A program made the position numbers and the translations under genes. From positions 1 to 64,000 of the forward strand of contig JAZGGI010000010.1 of assembly GCA_036480375.1 (NCBI GenBank): a DNA stretch of 64,000 nucleotides, written 5' to 3'. Every line of letters begins with the position of its first letter. Position 1 is the first letter of the stretch. Of the stretch, positions 24,244 through 31,573 are shown one piece after another. Below the pieces are notes generated by a model. That model was given only the letters and a program-made list of their open reading frames with translations. It did no database searches and was not told where the DNA came from. Origin of the DNA: Candidatus Zixiibacteriota bacterium. GTDB lineage: Bacteria; Zixibacteria; MSB-5A5; GN15; JAAZOE01.

Positions 24244-26630
24244 TATGTTTTTAGTCGGGCGATGGTGACTCCATGCCCGCCCTCATTCCAATTACCTATA
24301 CGCAAAGATTCGACAGCGCTGTGGTTATTTAGATAGGCCGTCAGGTTTTTTCGAAGGATACCGGTGCCCTTGCCGTGAATTATATAAACCTGTGCCAACC
24401 CGGCGATTATCGCGTCGTCGAGGAATTTATCGAGTGATTCCAGGGCTTCTTCGACAGTCATTCCCCGCAGCATGATTTCAGGACGAAAATCGCTTTTTAC
24501 CGAAGCGTTGACCAGCCCGTATGGTTTTACTTTCTTTTTCTTCGGGTCGTCGGAGTTTTTATTCTGACGAGTGACATCAATGGTATCGACAATCATGGTT
24601 GCGTTGCCGATTATGACTTTGGCCCGTTTGTGGTCGAGCATTTCGATCACTTCTCCTTCGGTATTGAATTTATCAATCCAGACGGTTTCACCGGGGGAGA
24701 GGATTTTGGCGTCCTGAAGTTTTTTCGACCTTAATTTTTGTTTTTGGTCCGCGATTTCTTTTGAGCGATTTTTCAGGAATTTATGTGATTTTTTAACCTG
24801 CTTAGAATCGGCCTGAGATTCGCGAATGCTTTTGACTAATTTGTCGATTTCCCGACGGCCGTTTTCAATCTGCTTTTCAAGTTCCTTAATTTGCTTTTCG
24901 GCAAATTCTTTTTCCTTATCATCGAGATGGTTTTTTCTGGCGAGATAATATTCTTCGAGAATTTTGGCCTTAGCGAGACGCTCATCAAGTTCGGCTCTTT
25001 CTTTGCGAACATGCTCCAGGTCGGTGTCGAGTTTTTCTATTAGTTTATCGAGGGAGCGCGTTCGAGTTCCCAGTAGCTCCGCGGATTTGTCGGCCATTTC
25101 ATCGGGGAGCCCCAGGCGTCGGGCGATATCAATGGCATAACTGGCACCGGGAATACCTAATTTCAATCTGAAGGTCGGTTTCAGGTTTTTTCGATCAAAC
25201 TCAAGAGAGGCATTTATAAGGCCTGGATATTCCAGAGGCAAAGTTTTCAATTGTGAATAATGGGTTGTCGCCAGAATATTGCATCCAAGTTCCAATAGAG
25301 TCAGAATAATTACTTCGGCAAGAGCGGCGCCTTCTTTGGGATCGGTTCCGGCTCCGATTTCATCAAACAAAACCAGCGTGTTTTTATCGGCTTCATTTAT
25401 GGCAGCGATAATGTTTCGGATATGCGAGGAAAAAGTCGAAAGCGAAAGTTCGAGTGATTGTTCATCGCCGATATCGGCGAAAATTTTGCCGTAAATTCCG
25501 ATTTGGCTTTTGGGATTGGCCGGGATTTCCAGACCGGACATGGCCATCAAGGTCAAAAGACCGATAGTTTTTATGGCTACGGTTTTACCTCCGGTATTCG
25601 GGCCAGTCATTAATATGCCCTGATTATCCTTATCAAGCGTGATGCTTAAGGGGATGATATCATCACTCGATTCGGCGGTATAAATTAAAAGGGGATGCCG
25701 GGCGTCGATCAAGTTTAGCTCGCCCTGATCGAATATATCGGGAGAATCACTTTCAATTTTCAAGGCAAATCCGGCGCAGGCATGAATGAAATCGAGTCTT
25801 CCGTAAATGTCAATATCGCAGGCGATATCCTCCGCTGATTGGCCCACCATGGCCGTGAGCTCTCGAAGTATTCGGCTGATTTCTATTTTTTCATCCTGTT
25901 GCAATTGACGAAGCTTATTATTTATCGGAATCGCTGAGTCGGGTTCGACATAGAGAGTCGCGCCACTGTGGGATTTATCATGTATGATTCCTTTGGTCTG
26001 CTTAAAATCCGAAGATAAGACGGGAATAACAAAGCGTCCGTCGCGAATAGTGATGACATCATCCTGCCAGCCGGTATGCTTTTTCCTGCTCGACAGGATT
26101 TTATTTAGATGATTTTTTATTTTGGCTGCGGAATCGTTAATGTCTCTTCTGATTTTAGCCAGAGCGCTTGACGCCTTGTCAAGAATTTCCCCGGAGGAAT
26201 CGATTGCCTTTCCAATGGCCGCGGCGATTTCGCGCTTGGGATGAAATTCTTTAATAATGTTAACAATATCGGGAAATTTCTCATTGCGATCCTCGGCCTT
26301 GCCGTATATGACCAGATCGCACACAGTGTCGAGGAAAAGTTTTATCCGGAGCAGAGATTTGGGTTCGAGATTCAGGCCTTCGACGCGCGATTTTTCAATC
26401 AACTCTGTAATGTCTTCAATGCGAATAAGAGGGATAGCTTCTTCAAAGCGGATAATTTCCCTCATTTGTGAAGACTGCCGCAAGCGCAGGATTATTTCAT
26501 CCCGGTCAAATAACGGCCGCAAGTTTTCGGCGCGTATTTGACCGAAAGGAGATAGGGTCAAGCCTCGAATTAATTCCGTGATCTTTGGGAATTCGAGGAC
26601 TTTGATTGTATGGGCATCAATTTCCCGCAT
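24243..26630 (-). CDS. mutS2: Endonuclease MutS2 (MutS-family ATPase with Smr domain)
   Basis: This 795-residue protein has the MutS2 core: N-terminal LEFPKITELIRGL, lever/clamp helices, and an ATPase with Walker A GPNTGGKTVAIKT. The Walker B/signature area is TLVLFDEIGAGTDPKEGAALAE, followed by the ATTHYSQLK H-motif. A long charged coiled coil (about 515-620) and a C-terminal Smr nuclease domain with YIIHGKGTGILRKNL complete it. MutS2 acts on branched DNA and on collided ribosomes rather than in mismatch repair. No Shine-Dalgarno precedes the ATG; instead the U-tract of a terminator-like hairpin abuts it (see 26631-26664). Confidence 0.96.
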   Translation of the reverse strand: MREIDAHTIKVLEFPKITELIRGLTLSPFGQIRAENLRPLFDRDEIILRLRQSSQMREIIRFEEAIPLIRIEDITELIEKSRVEGLNLEPKSLLRIKLFLDTVCDLVIYGKAEDRNEKFPDIVNIIKEFHPKREIAAAIGKAIDSSGEILDKASSALAKIRRDINDSAAKIKNHLNKILSSRKKHTGWQDDVITIRDGRFVIPVLSSDFKQTKGIIHDKSHSGATLYVEPDSAIPINNKLRQLQQDEKIEISRILRELTAMVGQSAEDIACDIDIYGRLDFIHACAGFALKIESDSPDIFDQGELNLIDARHPLLIYTAESSDDIIPLSITLDKDNQGILMTGPNTGGKTVAIKTIGLLTLMAMSGLEIPANPKSQIGIYGKIFADIGDEQSLELSLSTFSSHIRNIIAAINEADKNTLVLFDEIGAGTDPKEGAALAEVIILTLLELGCNILATTHYSQLKTLPLEYPGLINASLEFDRKNLKPTFRLKLGIPGASYAIDIARRLGLPDEMADKSAELLGTRTRSLDKLIEKLDTDLEHVRKERAELDERLAKAKILEEYYLARKNHLDDKEKEFAEKQIKELEKQIENGRREIDKLVKSIRESQADSKQVKKSHKFLKNRSKEIADQKQKLRSKKLQDAKILSPGETVWIDKFNTEGEVIEMLDHKRAKVIIGNATMIVDTIDVTRQNKNSDDPKKKKVKPYGLVNASVKSDFRPEIMLRGMTVEEALESLDKFLDDAIIAGLAQVYIIHGKGTGILRKNLTAYLNNHSAVESLRIGNWNEGGHGVTIARLKT

Positions 26631-26664
26631 AAAAAAAATCCGGCGATTTTATTCAAACCGCCGG
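26631..26664 (-). terminator. Intrinsic terminator-like hairpin abutting the mutS2 start
   Basis: On the minus strand CCGGCG (26664-26659) pairs with CGCCGG (26645-26640), followed by A and eight T residues that end directly at the mutS2 ATG (26630). It would end transcription from cvpA or attenuate mutS2-dnaG-recN expression, and leaves no room for a ribosome site upstream of mutS2. Confidence 0.75.
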
Positions 26665-26703
26665 TAACATACAAAATATTTGGAATATTGCCAATAATTT
26701 CAA

Positions 26704-27327
26704 TCAGGGCGTTGTGGCTGAGCTGAAAAATCTCTCTATTTGCAGAAGAACAAGCTCGACTTCCGCACGGGCATCGCCGGTTGGCCGCAATTTGGAATTT
26801 TTTAGCATCAGAGTCGATTCAATCTTTTTGTAGAACGATGGATTGTTGGGATGCAGGGCACTGCTGGTCTCATATATAGTTGGGATGGTTTTAATAAGAG
26901 TAGGACCGAACAATGAATCCTCCACAACGAGATAAAAAGTGGCCGGCATTGGCAGCAGGAAAAGCAGGAAAAAAATGAATGAAATAAGTATCCAACCGCG
27001 GGCGAATCCGATAAAGGCTCCACCCATTTGATCTTTTTTGCCTTTGCGCTGAATATTAACAATTTTGGCAATGCCGATGCCAATTAGTTTAAATACGGCA
27101 TAAGCAATTCCCAAAAGCAGGATAAAACTCAGGAACGCGACGACCATCGGTGAACCGCCGATTTTCTCATAAACCGCCACGGAAAAAGTATCCATAAAAT
27201 TGATCGAGACGATAACCGCGGGGATTAAAGTGAAGAAAGCTGTCAACTCCCTGAGCAAGCCTTTTTTGGAGCCGACGATAATCATGGCCACCAATAGTCC
27301 CAGCAATATATAGTCAACAATATTCAT
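26704..27327 (-). CDS. cvpA: CvpA family membrane protein
   Basis: This 207-residue integral membrane protein has four predicted helices and the CvpA pattern: N-terminal NIVDYILLGLLVAMIIVGSKKGLLRE, the central helix LSFILLLGIAYAVFKLIG, then GGAFIGFARGWILI. CvpA was named for colicin V production and is commonly found beside mutS2; its role in envelope integrity is not well defined. It lies between yqeY (93 bases upstream) and mutS2, separated from the latter by a hairpin terminator. GGCGGA precedes the ATG. Confidence 0.92.
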   Translation of the reverse strand: MNIVDYILLGLLVAMIIVGSKKGLLRELTAFFTLIPAVIVSINFMDTFSVAVYEKIGGSPMVVAFLSFILLLGIAYAVFKLIGIGIAKIVNIQRKGKKDQMGGAFIGFARGWILISFIFFLLFLLPMPATFYLVVEDSLFGPTLIKTIPTIYETSSALHPNNPSFYKKIESTLMLKNSKLRPTGDARAEVELVLLQIERFFSSATTP

Positions 27328-27420
27328 ATATCCGCCAATCCTTTATACGGTTGATGACGAAAAATGGCGAAATTGAAAAATAGAGGCAATAAAAAAATGG
27401 ATTTTTTTTGGAGGGCATAA

Positions 27421-27873
27421 TCAGGCTTGATACAGAAGGCGTGAAACGATTTCTTTAATAGCTTTTCCGTCGGCCCGGCCTTTGGTTTTGGGCATGACCG
27501 TTTTCATGACTTTACCCATATCGGACATACCGGTCGCCTCGGTCTCCTCGATGACCTCGACGACAAGCTTTTTAATTTCTTCCGGCGATAGCTGCTCCGG
27601 AAGGTAGGTCGTAATAAGATTCAGTTCGGCCTTTTCTTTTTCTACCAGATCATCACGGCCGCCCTGTTGAAATTTCTCAATCGAGTCACGCCGCTGTTTG
27701 GCGGCGGATGATAAAACTTTGATGATATCGTCATCTTTGAGTTCTTCGATCTGATTGTCGATGCGATAATATTTTATATCAGAATTAAGGCCCCTAAGAG
27801 TCGTCACGGTGTCTTTTTCGCCGCTCTTAAGGGCCTTAATTACATCTTCGTCAATACGTTTTTGGAGAGACAT
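27421..27873 (-). CDS. yqeY: GatB/YqeY family protein
   Basis: This 150-residue protein matches YqeY over its whole length: a helical N-terminal domain (SLQKRIDEDVIKALKSGEKD, LRGLNSDIKYY) and a C-terminal domain with YLPEQLSPEEIKKLV and GMSDMGKVMKTVMPKTKGRADGK. The latter resembles the tail domain of GatB, which binds tRNA. Its role outside amidotransferase complexes is unclear. The start is immediately adjacent to the rpsU stop, the standard rpsU-yqeY pairing. Confidence 0.96.
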   Translation of the reverse strand: MSLQKRIDEDVIKALKSGEKDTVTTLRGLNSDIKYYRIDNQIEELKDDDIIKVLSSAAKQRRDSIEKFQQGGRDDLVEKEKAELNLITTYLPEQLSPEEIKKLVVEVIEETEATGMSDMGKVMKTVMPKTKGRADGKAIKEIVSRLLYQA

Positions 27874-28071
27874 TTAGTCCTGGTTCTCCTTCATAAGCTT
27901 ACGCATTTTTCTCTTGGCCGCATTGCGCTTCCGTTTTTTACGTTCGGACGGTTTTTCGAAATGCTGATGCTTTTTAATATCGGACAGAATTCCCATCTTT
28001 TCGCAAAACTTGTTGAATCTCCGCAGGGCTTTTTCAAATGATTCGTCATCGCGAACCTTAACGCCTGTCAT
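27874..28071 (-). CDS. rpsU: 30S ribosomal protein S21
   Basis: This 65-residue basic protein is S21: it opens GVKVRDDESFEKALRRFNKFCEKMGIL and ends in an Arg/Lys-rich tail (ERKKRKRNAAKRKMRK). S21 sits on the small subunit platform near the anti-Shine-Dalgarno sequence. It is the promoter-proximal gene of the rpsU-yqeY pair, ahead of cvpA-mutS2-dnaG. Confidence 0.97.
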   Translation of the reverse strand: MTGVKVRDDESFEKALRRFNKFCEKMGILSDIKKHQHFEKPSERKKRKRNAAKRKMRKLMKENQD

Positions 28072-28167
28072 TCTTAGATATCACTCCCTTCAAAACGTAT
28101 TAAGGTTATAGATATAAATTTCCTCCGTGAAGATACTCTATTTTTTTTATTAGTCAACTCAAAATTA

Positions 28168-28512
28168 TTACAAATCAAGCTCAATTGTTTCTTCTTTCAA
28201 ATCCTTTAACCACGACAGAAAGTGCACGTGAAGATGATAAACAATTTGTCCCCCCCGAGGGCCGTTGTTAATTGTCATCCTGAACCCATTCTCCACCTTC
28301 AAATATTCGGCCATTTTTCGGCAAACCTTATATAAATAGGCGATCTCCTCATTAGGCGCGTCCATGAAGGTTGGGTAGTGCTTTTTGGGACAGACCAAAA
28401 GATGAATATTGGCCTGTGGACGATAATCATGAAATATGATTACTCGTTCGTTTTCAAAGACAATACGAGCAGGGGAGTTTTTATCGATTATTTCGCAAAA
28501 TATACAATCCAT
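28168..28512 (-). CDS. HIT family hydrolase (HinT-like)
   Basis: I choose the ATG at 28512 because the resulting 114-residue protein has the usual HinT length and N-terminus (MDCIFCEIIDKNSPARIV). Two in-frame ATGs upstream would add 13 residues with no support, and none has a strong ribosome site. The core has FHDYRPQANIHLLVCPKKHY, the NNGPRGGQIVYH segment and the catalytic HLHVHFLSW histidine triad, where the middle histidine attacks the phosphoramidate of AMP-linked substrates. It lies about 100 bases upstream of rpsU on the same strand. Confidence 0.95.
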   Translation of the reverse strand: MDCIFCEIIDKNSPARIVFENERVIIFHDYRPQANIHLLVCPKKHYPTFMDAPNEEIAYLYKVCRKMAEYLKVENGFRMTINNGPRGGQIVYHLHVHFLSWLKDLKEETIELDL

Positions 28513-28598
28513 ACAATCTTTCGTCTTTGACGCCATAAATACGGATTTCATGTGCTATGTGTCAACTATTAACGAGAAATGCAGGCAAAAGCTTCGGA

Positions 28599-28699
28599 AA
28601 ATGGGTTTGTTTCCTCAGATTAACGTTTTGAGTCATATCAACTCGATGGTGATTCCGACAGGCAAAAGGGGATGTCATCCCTTTTCGGCTGTCGCGCGG
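28599..28699 (+). repeat. ~100-bp dispersed repeat, copy A
   Basis: It starts AAATGGGTTTGTTTCCTCAG, continues through AGTCATATCAACTCGATGG, and ends in a long hairpin. CGACAG (28656-28661) pairs with CTGTCG (28689-28694), enclosing AAAAGGGGAT/ATCCCTTTT with loop GTC. Copy B begins 69 bases after copy A ends. Confidence 0.85.
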
Positions 28700-28767
28700 T
28701 CTATCTGGTTTTATTGCCAATAGATAAAAACATTTGGCAGGATTACTCCTTACAGTATTGATATAAA

Positions 28768-28866
28768 AAATGGGTTTGTTTCCTCAGATTAACGTTTTGA
28801 GTCATATCAACTCGGTGGTGATTCCGAAAGGCGAGGGGGATGTCATCCCTTTTTGGCTGTCGCGCA
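28768..28866 (+). repeat. ~100-bp dispersed repeat, copy B
   Basis: This copy is near-identical to copy A for the first ~60 bases (only one difference in the ACTCGRTGG region). The hairpin keeps GGGGGATGTCATCCC, but the outer stem is weakened (CGAAAG opposite CTGTCG). Confidence 0.85.
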
Positions 28867-29432
28867 GATGATCTGAACTTTTGTCAAGAAATTAGTCATT
28901 TATCTTATTCTACCTTAATGTTTTCTTTGTCTTTCCTGCGGGGATCGTTACGGGAATCCAGAGAAGTTATCCACAATTGCATTTCTGAAAAATCCTCATA
29001 TATGAATGTGTTCGTATGGGTTACAGCGAATTGGGTTCGTTTTGTCCTTTTTAGTACTTCGTAAATTCTATATCATCCACGTTGATCTCGCCCTGAATCC
29101 GCTATGTGAATTATTAGTCTTCATCCTATAAAATGGGGATGATTTCGGAAACAGTGGTGGATTTGATGGGTAATCGTGGATGCTCTTTGCGGGAACCCAC
29201 CGCAACAAGTTGCAGTGGGCCACCGATCCATCCAAAAAAATTCTATGCTTATTTTTCGGACGGGCTGGCGGTCAAGTCTGAAGACTTGAGGCACCTGGCA
29301 GATCCATTATATCTATTGTATCACAATGAGTTACAGGGTGATTAGCAACGTCAATTATCCATTCTTAGCACACCTGGACAGAGAAGAAAGCTGGATAATT
29401 TGCACTGCTCTATGACTTTATAAATTTTTAGT

Positions 29433-29996
29433 TTAAGAAAATATTTCTTTGATCTTTGTGTCTAATGCATCTTGTGACACTTTGAGTAACGTAAAGCTGA
29501 TGTTCTTAGAAAGGTCCAAAGCCTCTAAAAACTCTTTACTTGTTTTCATATCTTCAAACTCCATTTCATTGAACTTTTTAAGTTGATCAATAAAGCAAAT
29601 CTTTTCCTTTTCCGGCATGGACTCTATTTCAGGTTCGCTAATTATTGTTTCTGGGTGTGGGAAGATCGATTTAATGTCTTTAAGTAGCAATTTTGCGCCC
29701 TCCTTATCGTCATTAATTTCTTCCTCATTTTTTGCGATTATGATTTTGGCCTGACAGCTGTAAATTGCGGTGATAAATTCTTGAAGTCCTTTGATGTTTC
29801 TATCGTACCTTTCTTTGTACATTTCAAATAACAATTCTTTTCCTTTAGCTCTTTCAGTGCCAGCCAATTCTATCACTTTTGTTTTTAAATGATAGCGGCT
29901 CACCATGATTGCTACGATTGCGGCTCCTGCAGCAGGTCCCAGGATTTTTATTGCCTCCAGCAAAACGTAATACAGGTTATATTCAAATGTGGGCAT
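29433..29996 (-). CDS. Membrane-anchored orphan protein
   Basis: This 187-residue product has one N-terminal membrane helix (about residues 13-33, ILGPAAGAAIVAIMV). A long, highly charged helical cytoplasmic domain follows, rich in K/E and likely partly coiled coil (ERAKGKELLFEMYKERYDRN; EEEINDDKEGAKLLLKD). The ribosome site GGGAGGT is excellent, so the gene is probably expressed. No family is recognised. It diverges from two further membrane proteins at 30142 and 30840 and, like them, is AT-rich and bounded by repeats. Confidence 0.65.
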   Translation of the reverse strand: MPTFEYNLYYVLLEAIKILGPAAGAAIVAIMVSRYHLKTKVIELAGTERAKGKELLFEMYKERYDRNIKGLQEFITAIYSCQAKIIIAKNEEEINDDKEGAKLLLKDIKSIFPHPETIISEPEIESMPEKEKICFIDQLKKFNEMEFEDMKTSKEFLEALDLSKNISFTLLKVSQDALDTKIKEIFS

Positions 29997-30141
29997 TGTG
30001 ATACCTCCCGTTTTTGCGATTTTTCTTGATTAATGATAAACTGATGTTAAACATGAAAGTAATAGCCGTCAAGCGATTTTATTCTCTTGCTATCCGCGGC
30101 GCCTCACACTATAATTCATAAACTTATCTATGGGAGGGGAG

Positions 30142-30843
30142 ATGAGCTATTTCCGTTTCAAGAAATCTTCACGTTCTAAACAGCGCCCAATTATCAAGGT
30201 CGAGTGTAATCACGATGATTCAAATAGAATTGGCAAAAAATGGGATCATACATTTAGGCTAATTACAGTAATTGCCGCTCTAATAGCAGCAGGAGCTGCC
30301 GGTTTTTCGTTGATCTTTCTTTATCAACAATTGGAAGAGGTTAAAAAACAAAACGATGCGATTTGGTATTCTATGCGACCTCGACTAAATGTTTACCCAA
30401 CAGTTGATAGTTATTTTAAGATTATTCGGGCAGATAAACTAGATGACTTCGATAGTTTTATCAGTGCGGACATAAATTTCAATATTAAAAACGTCGGGAT
30501 TTCTTTTGCTACTATTGATTCTATTTTTCTGCGGATAGTTTATTGTAATGAATATTCTCATAATCGTGGCTTGCCGAGCGGGTATTTTATTTCACCTGGG
30601 GACACTTTGGCCCAAAAAGCAAGGATAACCCTTTGCGAGAACACGGTGAATTATATTAATTTATCTATTTTCTATACTTGGGAAGATTATCCACATAAAG
30701 CGAAGAATAAATACACACTTGATTTTTATTGGGATATCCAGTACGGCTTCAAAGACTGGTCGATATATAGGTTAAATTCTATAGACTTTAATAAAGTATG
30801 GAATGGTATAAATCCAAGCCACAATATCCGGGAGGGGAGATGA
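30142..30843 (+). CDS. Membrane-anchored orphan protein with extracytoplasmic beta-rich domain
   Basis: I start at the second ATG (30142), which has GGGAGGGGAG immediately upstream; the in-frame ATG at 30130 overlaps that site. The 233-residue product has a basic cytoplasmic segment (~40 residues), a membrane helix (about 42-65, LITVIAALIAAGAAGFSLIF) and a short coiled coil (YQQLEEVKKQND). A beta-rich domain follows (ADINFNIKNVGISFATIDSIF) that resembles the immunoglobulin-like domains of other bacterial single-TM proteins. Family is unknown. It overlaps the next gene by 4 nt, so the two are coupled. Confidence 0.65.
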   Translation: MSYFRFKKSSRSKQRPIIKVECNHDDSNRIGKKWDHTFRLITVIAALIAAGAAGFSLIFLYQQLEEVKKQNDAIWYSMRPRLNVYPTVDSYFKIIRADKLDDFDSFISADINFNIKNVGISFATIDSIFLRIVYCNEYSHNRGLPSGYFISPGDTLAQKARITLCENTVNYINLSIFYTWEDYPHKAKNKYTLDFYWDIQYGFKDWSIYRLNSIDFNKVWNGINPSHNIREGR

Positions 30844-31121
30844 AATTTAATCTCTATCAGCGAATTATAATAGGCATTGGAATGGTTTTGATTCTGCTTA
30901 CTTTTTTGTTTCCGTGCTGGCGTAGTGAACCAAAGAGGATTCACAGCGGAATTATCCTTGAGTACTCGTTTGTCTTTTCTGCACCAGATTATCATGTTAT
31001 TGATTATGAGCCGCCAATCATCGATTTTCGATTGATGGCATTTCAATTTATTACAATCATTTTACTGACTACTGGCGGCACATTGATAGCTAAATCAAGA
31101 AATAACAAGGCGGCCCGGTAG
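30840..31121 (+). CDS. Small two-TM orphan membrane protein
   Basis: This 93-residue protein starts at ATG 30840 (GGGAGGGGAG upstream, the same ribosome site sequence as the previous gene). Its ATG overlaps the previous stop. Two helices (about 7-25 and 66-86) flank a ~40-residue extracytoplasmic loop. No family is recognisable. A hairpin starts directly after the stop codon. Confidence 0.6.
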   Translation: MKFNLYQRIIIGIGMVLILLTFLFPCWRSEPKRIHSGIILEYSFVFSAPDYHVIDYEPPIIDFRLMAFQFITIILLTTGGTLIAKSRNNKAAR

Positions 31122-31490
31122 CCCACAGTCTTGCTGTGGGAAAATACGAGGATTGTCGCTACAAGGCATTTGGCTGGAGCCCGATGGGCTCCATCCCTAC
31201 GACTGGATTCCCGACTCGTTCTCCCGTCAAAAATGGGAAAACTCTCAGAGATGACAGGCAAAGGCTTTTTTTTTGGCTGTCGGGGATGTCATCCCTTTTC
31301 AGCTGTCGCGCAGTGTATCAAAAGTACGAGGAAACCACGACAACTCGAGAGTTGTCGCTACACATAGTTGGCAGGAGTCTGGGAATTATAAATTCCTCGA
31401 CGCTGCCATTCATCTAACTTATTAATGTCTTTAATTCTACTTGTCAATTTCTATAAAATTAATTAATTGGCGGCAATGGATTGTTATCAA
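31122..31490. repeat. Mosaic of hairpins and repeat fragments
   Basis: This gene-free DNA holds in order: hairpin CCCACAG-TCTTG-CTGTGGG (31122-31140); perfect hairpin GGAGCCC-GAT-GGGCTCC (31176-31192); and a copy of the GGATTCCCGACTCG palindromic repeat (31203-31255). Next come the 3' part of the ~100-bp repeat (GGGATGTCATCCC to GCTGTCGCGCA, 31282-31312) and a perfect 9-bp hairpin CGACAACTC/GAGTTGTCG (31338-31357). The rest, to 31490, is unremarkable. Confidence 0.8.
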
Positions 31491-31533
31491 GTGTCGGGTC
31501 ACAATTTTGCTTCGCAAAATCAAGACCTGACAC
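31491..31533. repeat. REP-like palindrome upstream of the asparaginase gene
   Basis: The outer arms GTGTCGGGTC and GACCTGACAC match in 9 of 10 pairs, and the inner arms ATTTTGC/GCAAAAT are perfect around TTC. A degenerate relative lies at 5755-5794. It ends 40 bases before the asparaginase start and would form a stable hairpin in its leader. Confidence 0.75.
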
Positions 31534-31573
31534 AACACGGCAATACGTTATTTATTTGGCCAAGGTTGATACA

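Larger units (their letters stand above)
28513..29432. other. ~900-bp gene-free region of repeats and hairpins
   Basis: This region has no credible gene. Short open frames here are built from repeats. It contains two tandem copies of the ~100-bp repeat (listed separately), a CCCAC-C-GCAAC/GTTGC-A-GTGGG hairpin at 29196-29219 and a perfect 8-bp inverted repeat TCAAGTCT/AGACTTGA at 29272-29289. The flanks are the HIT gene promoter side and the 3' end of an orphan membrane protein gene. Confidence 0.7.

Noticed and set aside
28599-28866. CRISPR array from the two tandem repeat copies.
   Set aside because: Repeats are ~100 bp with only two units and a 68-bp gap, and no cas genes are present.
28840-29064. 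Plus-strand open frame downstream of repeat copy B.
   Set aside because: It starts inside the repeat, has no ribosome site and no protein-like composition.
31481-31573. N-terminal extension of asparaginase from a start at 31481.
   Set aside because: It would be translated from the palindromic repeat and has no homology to the family's N-terminus.
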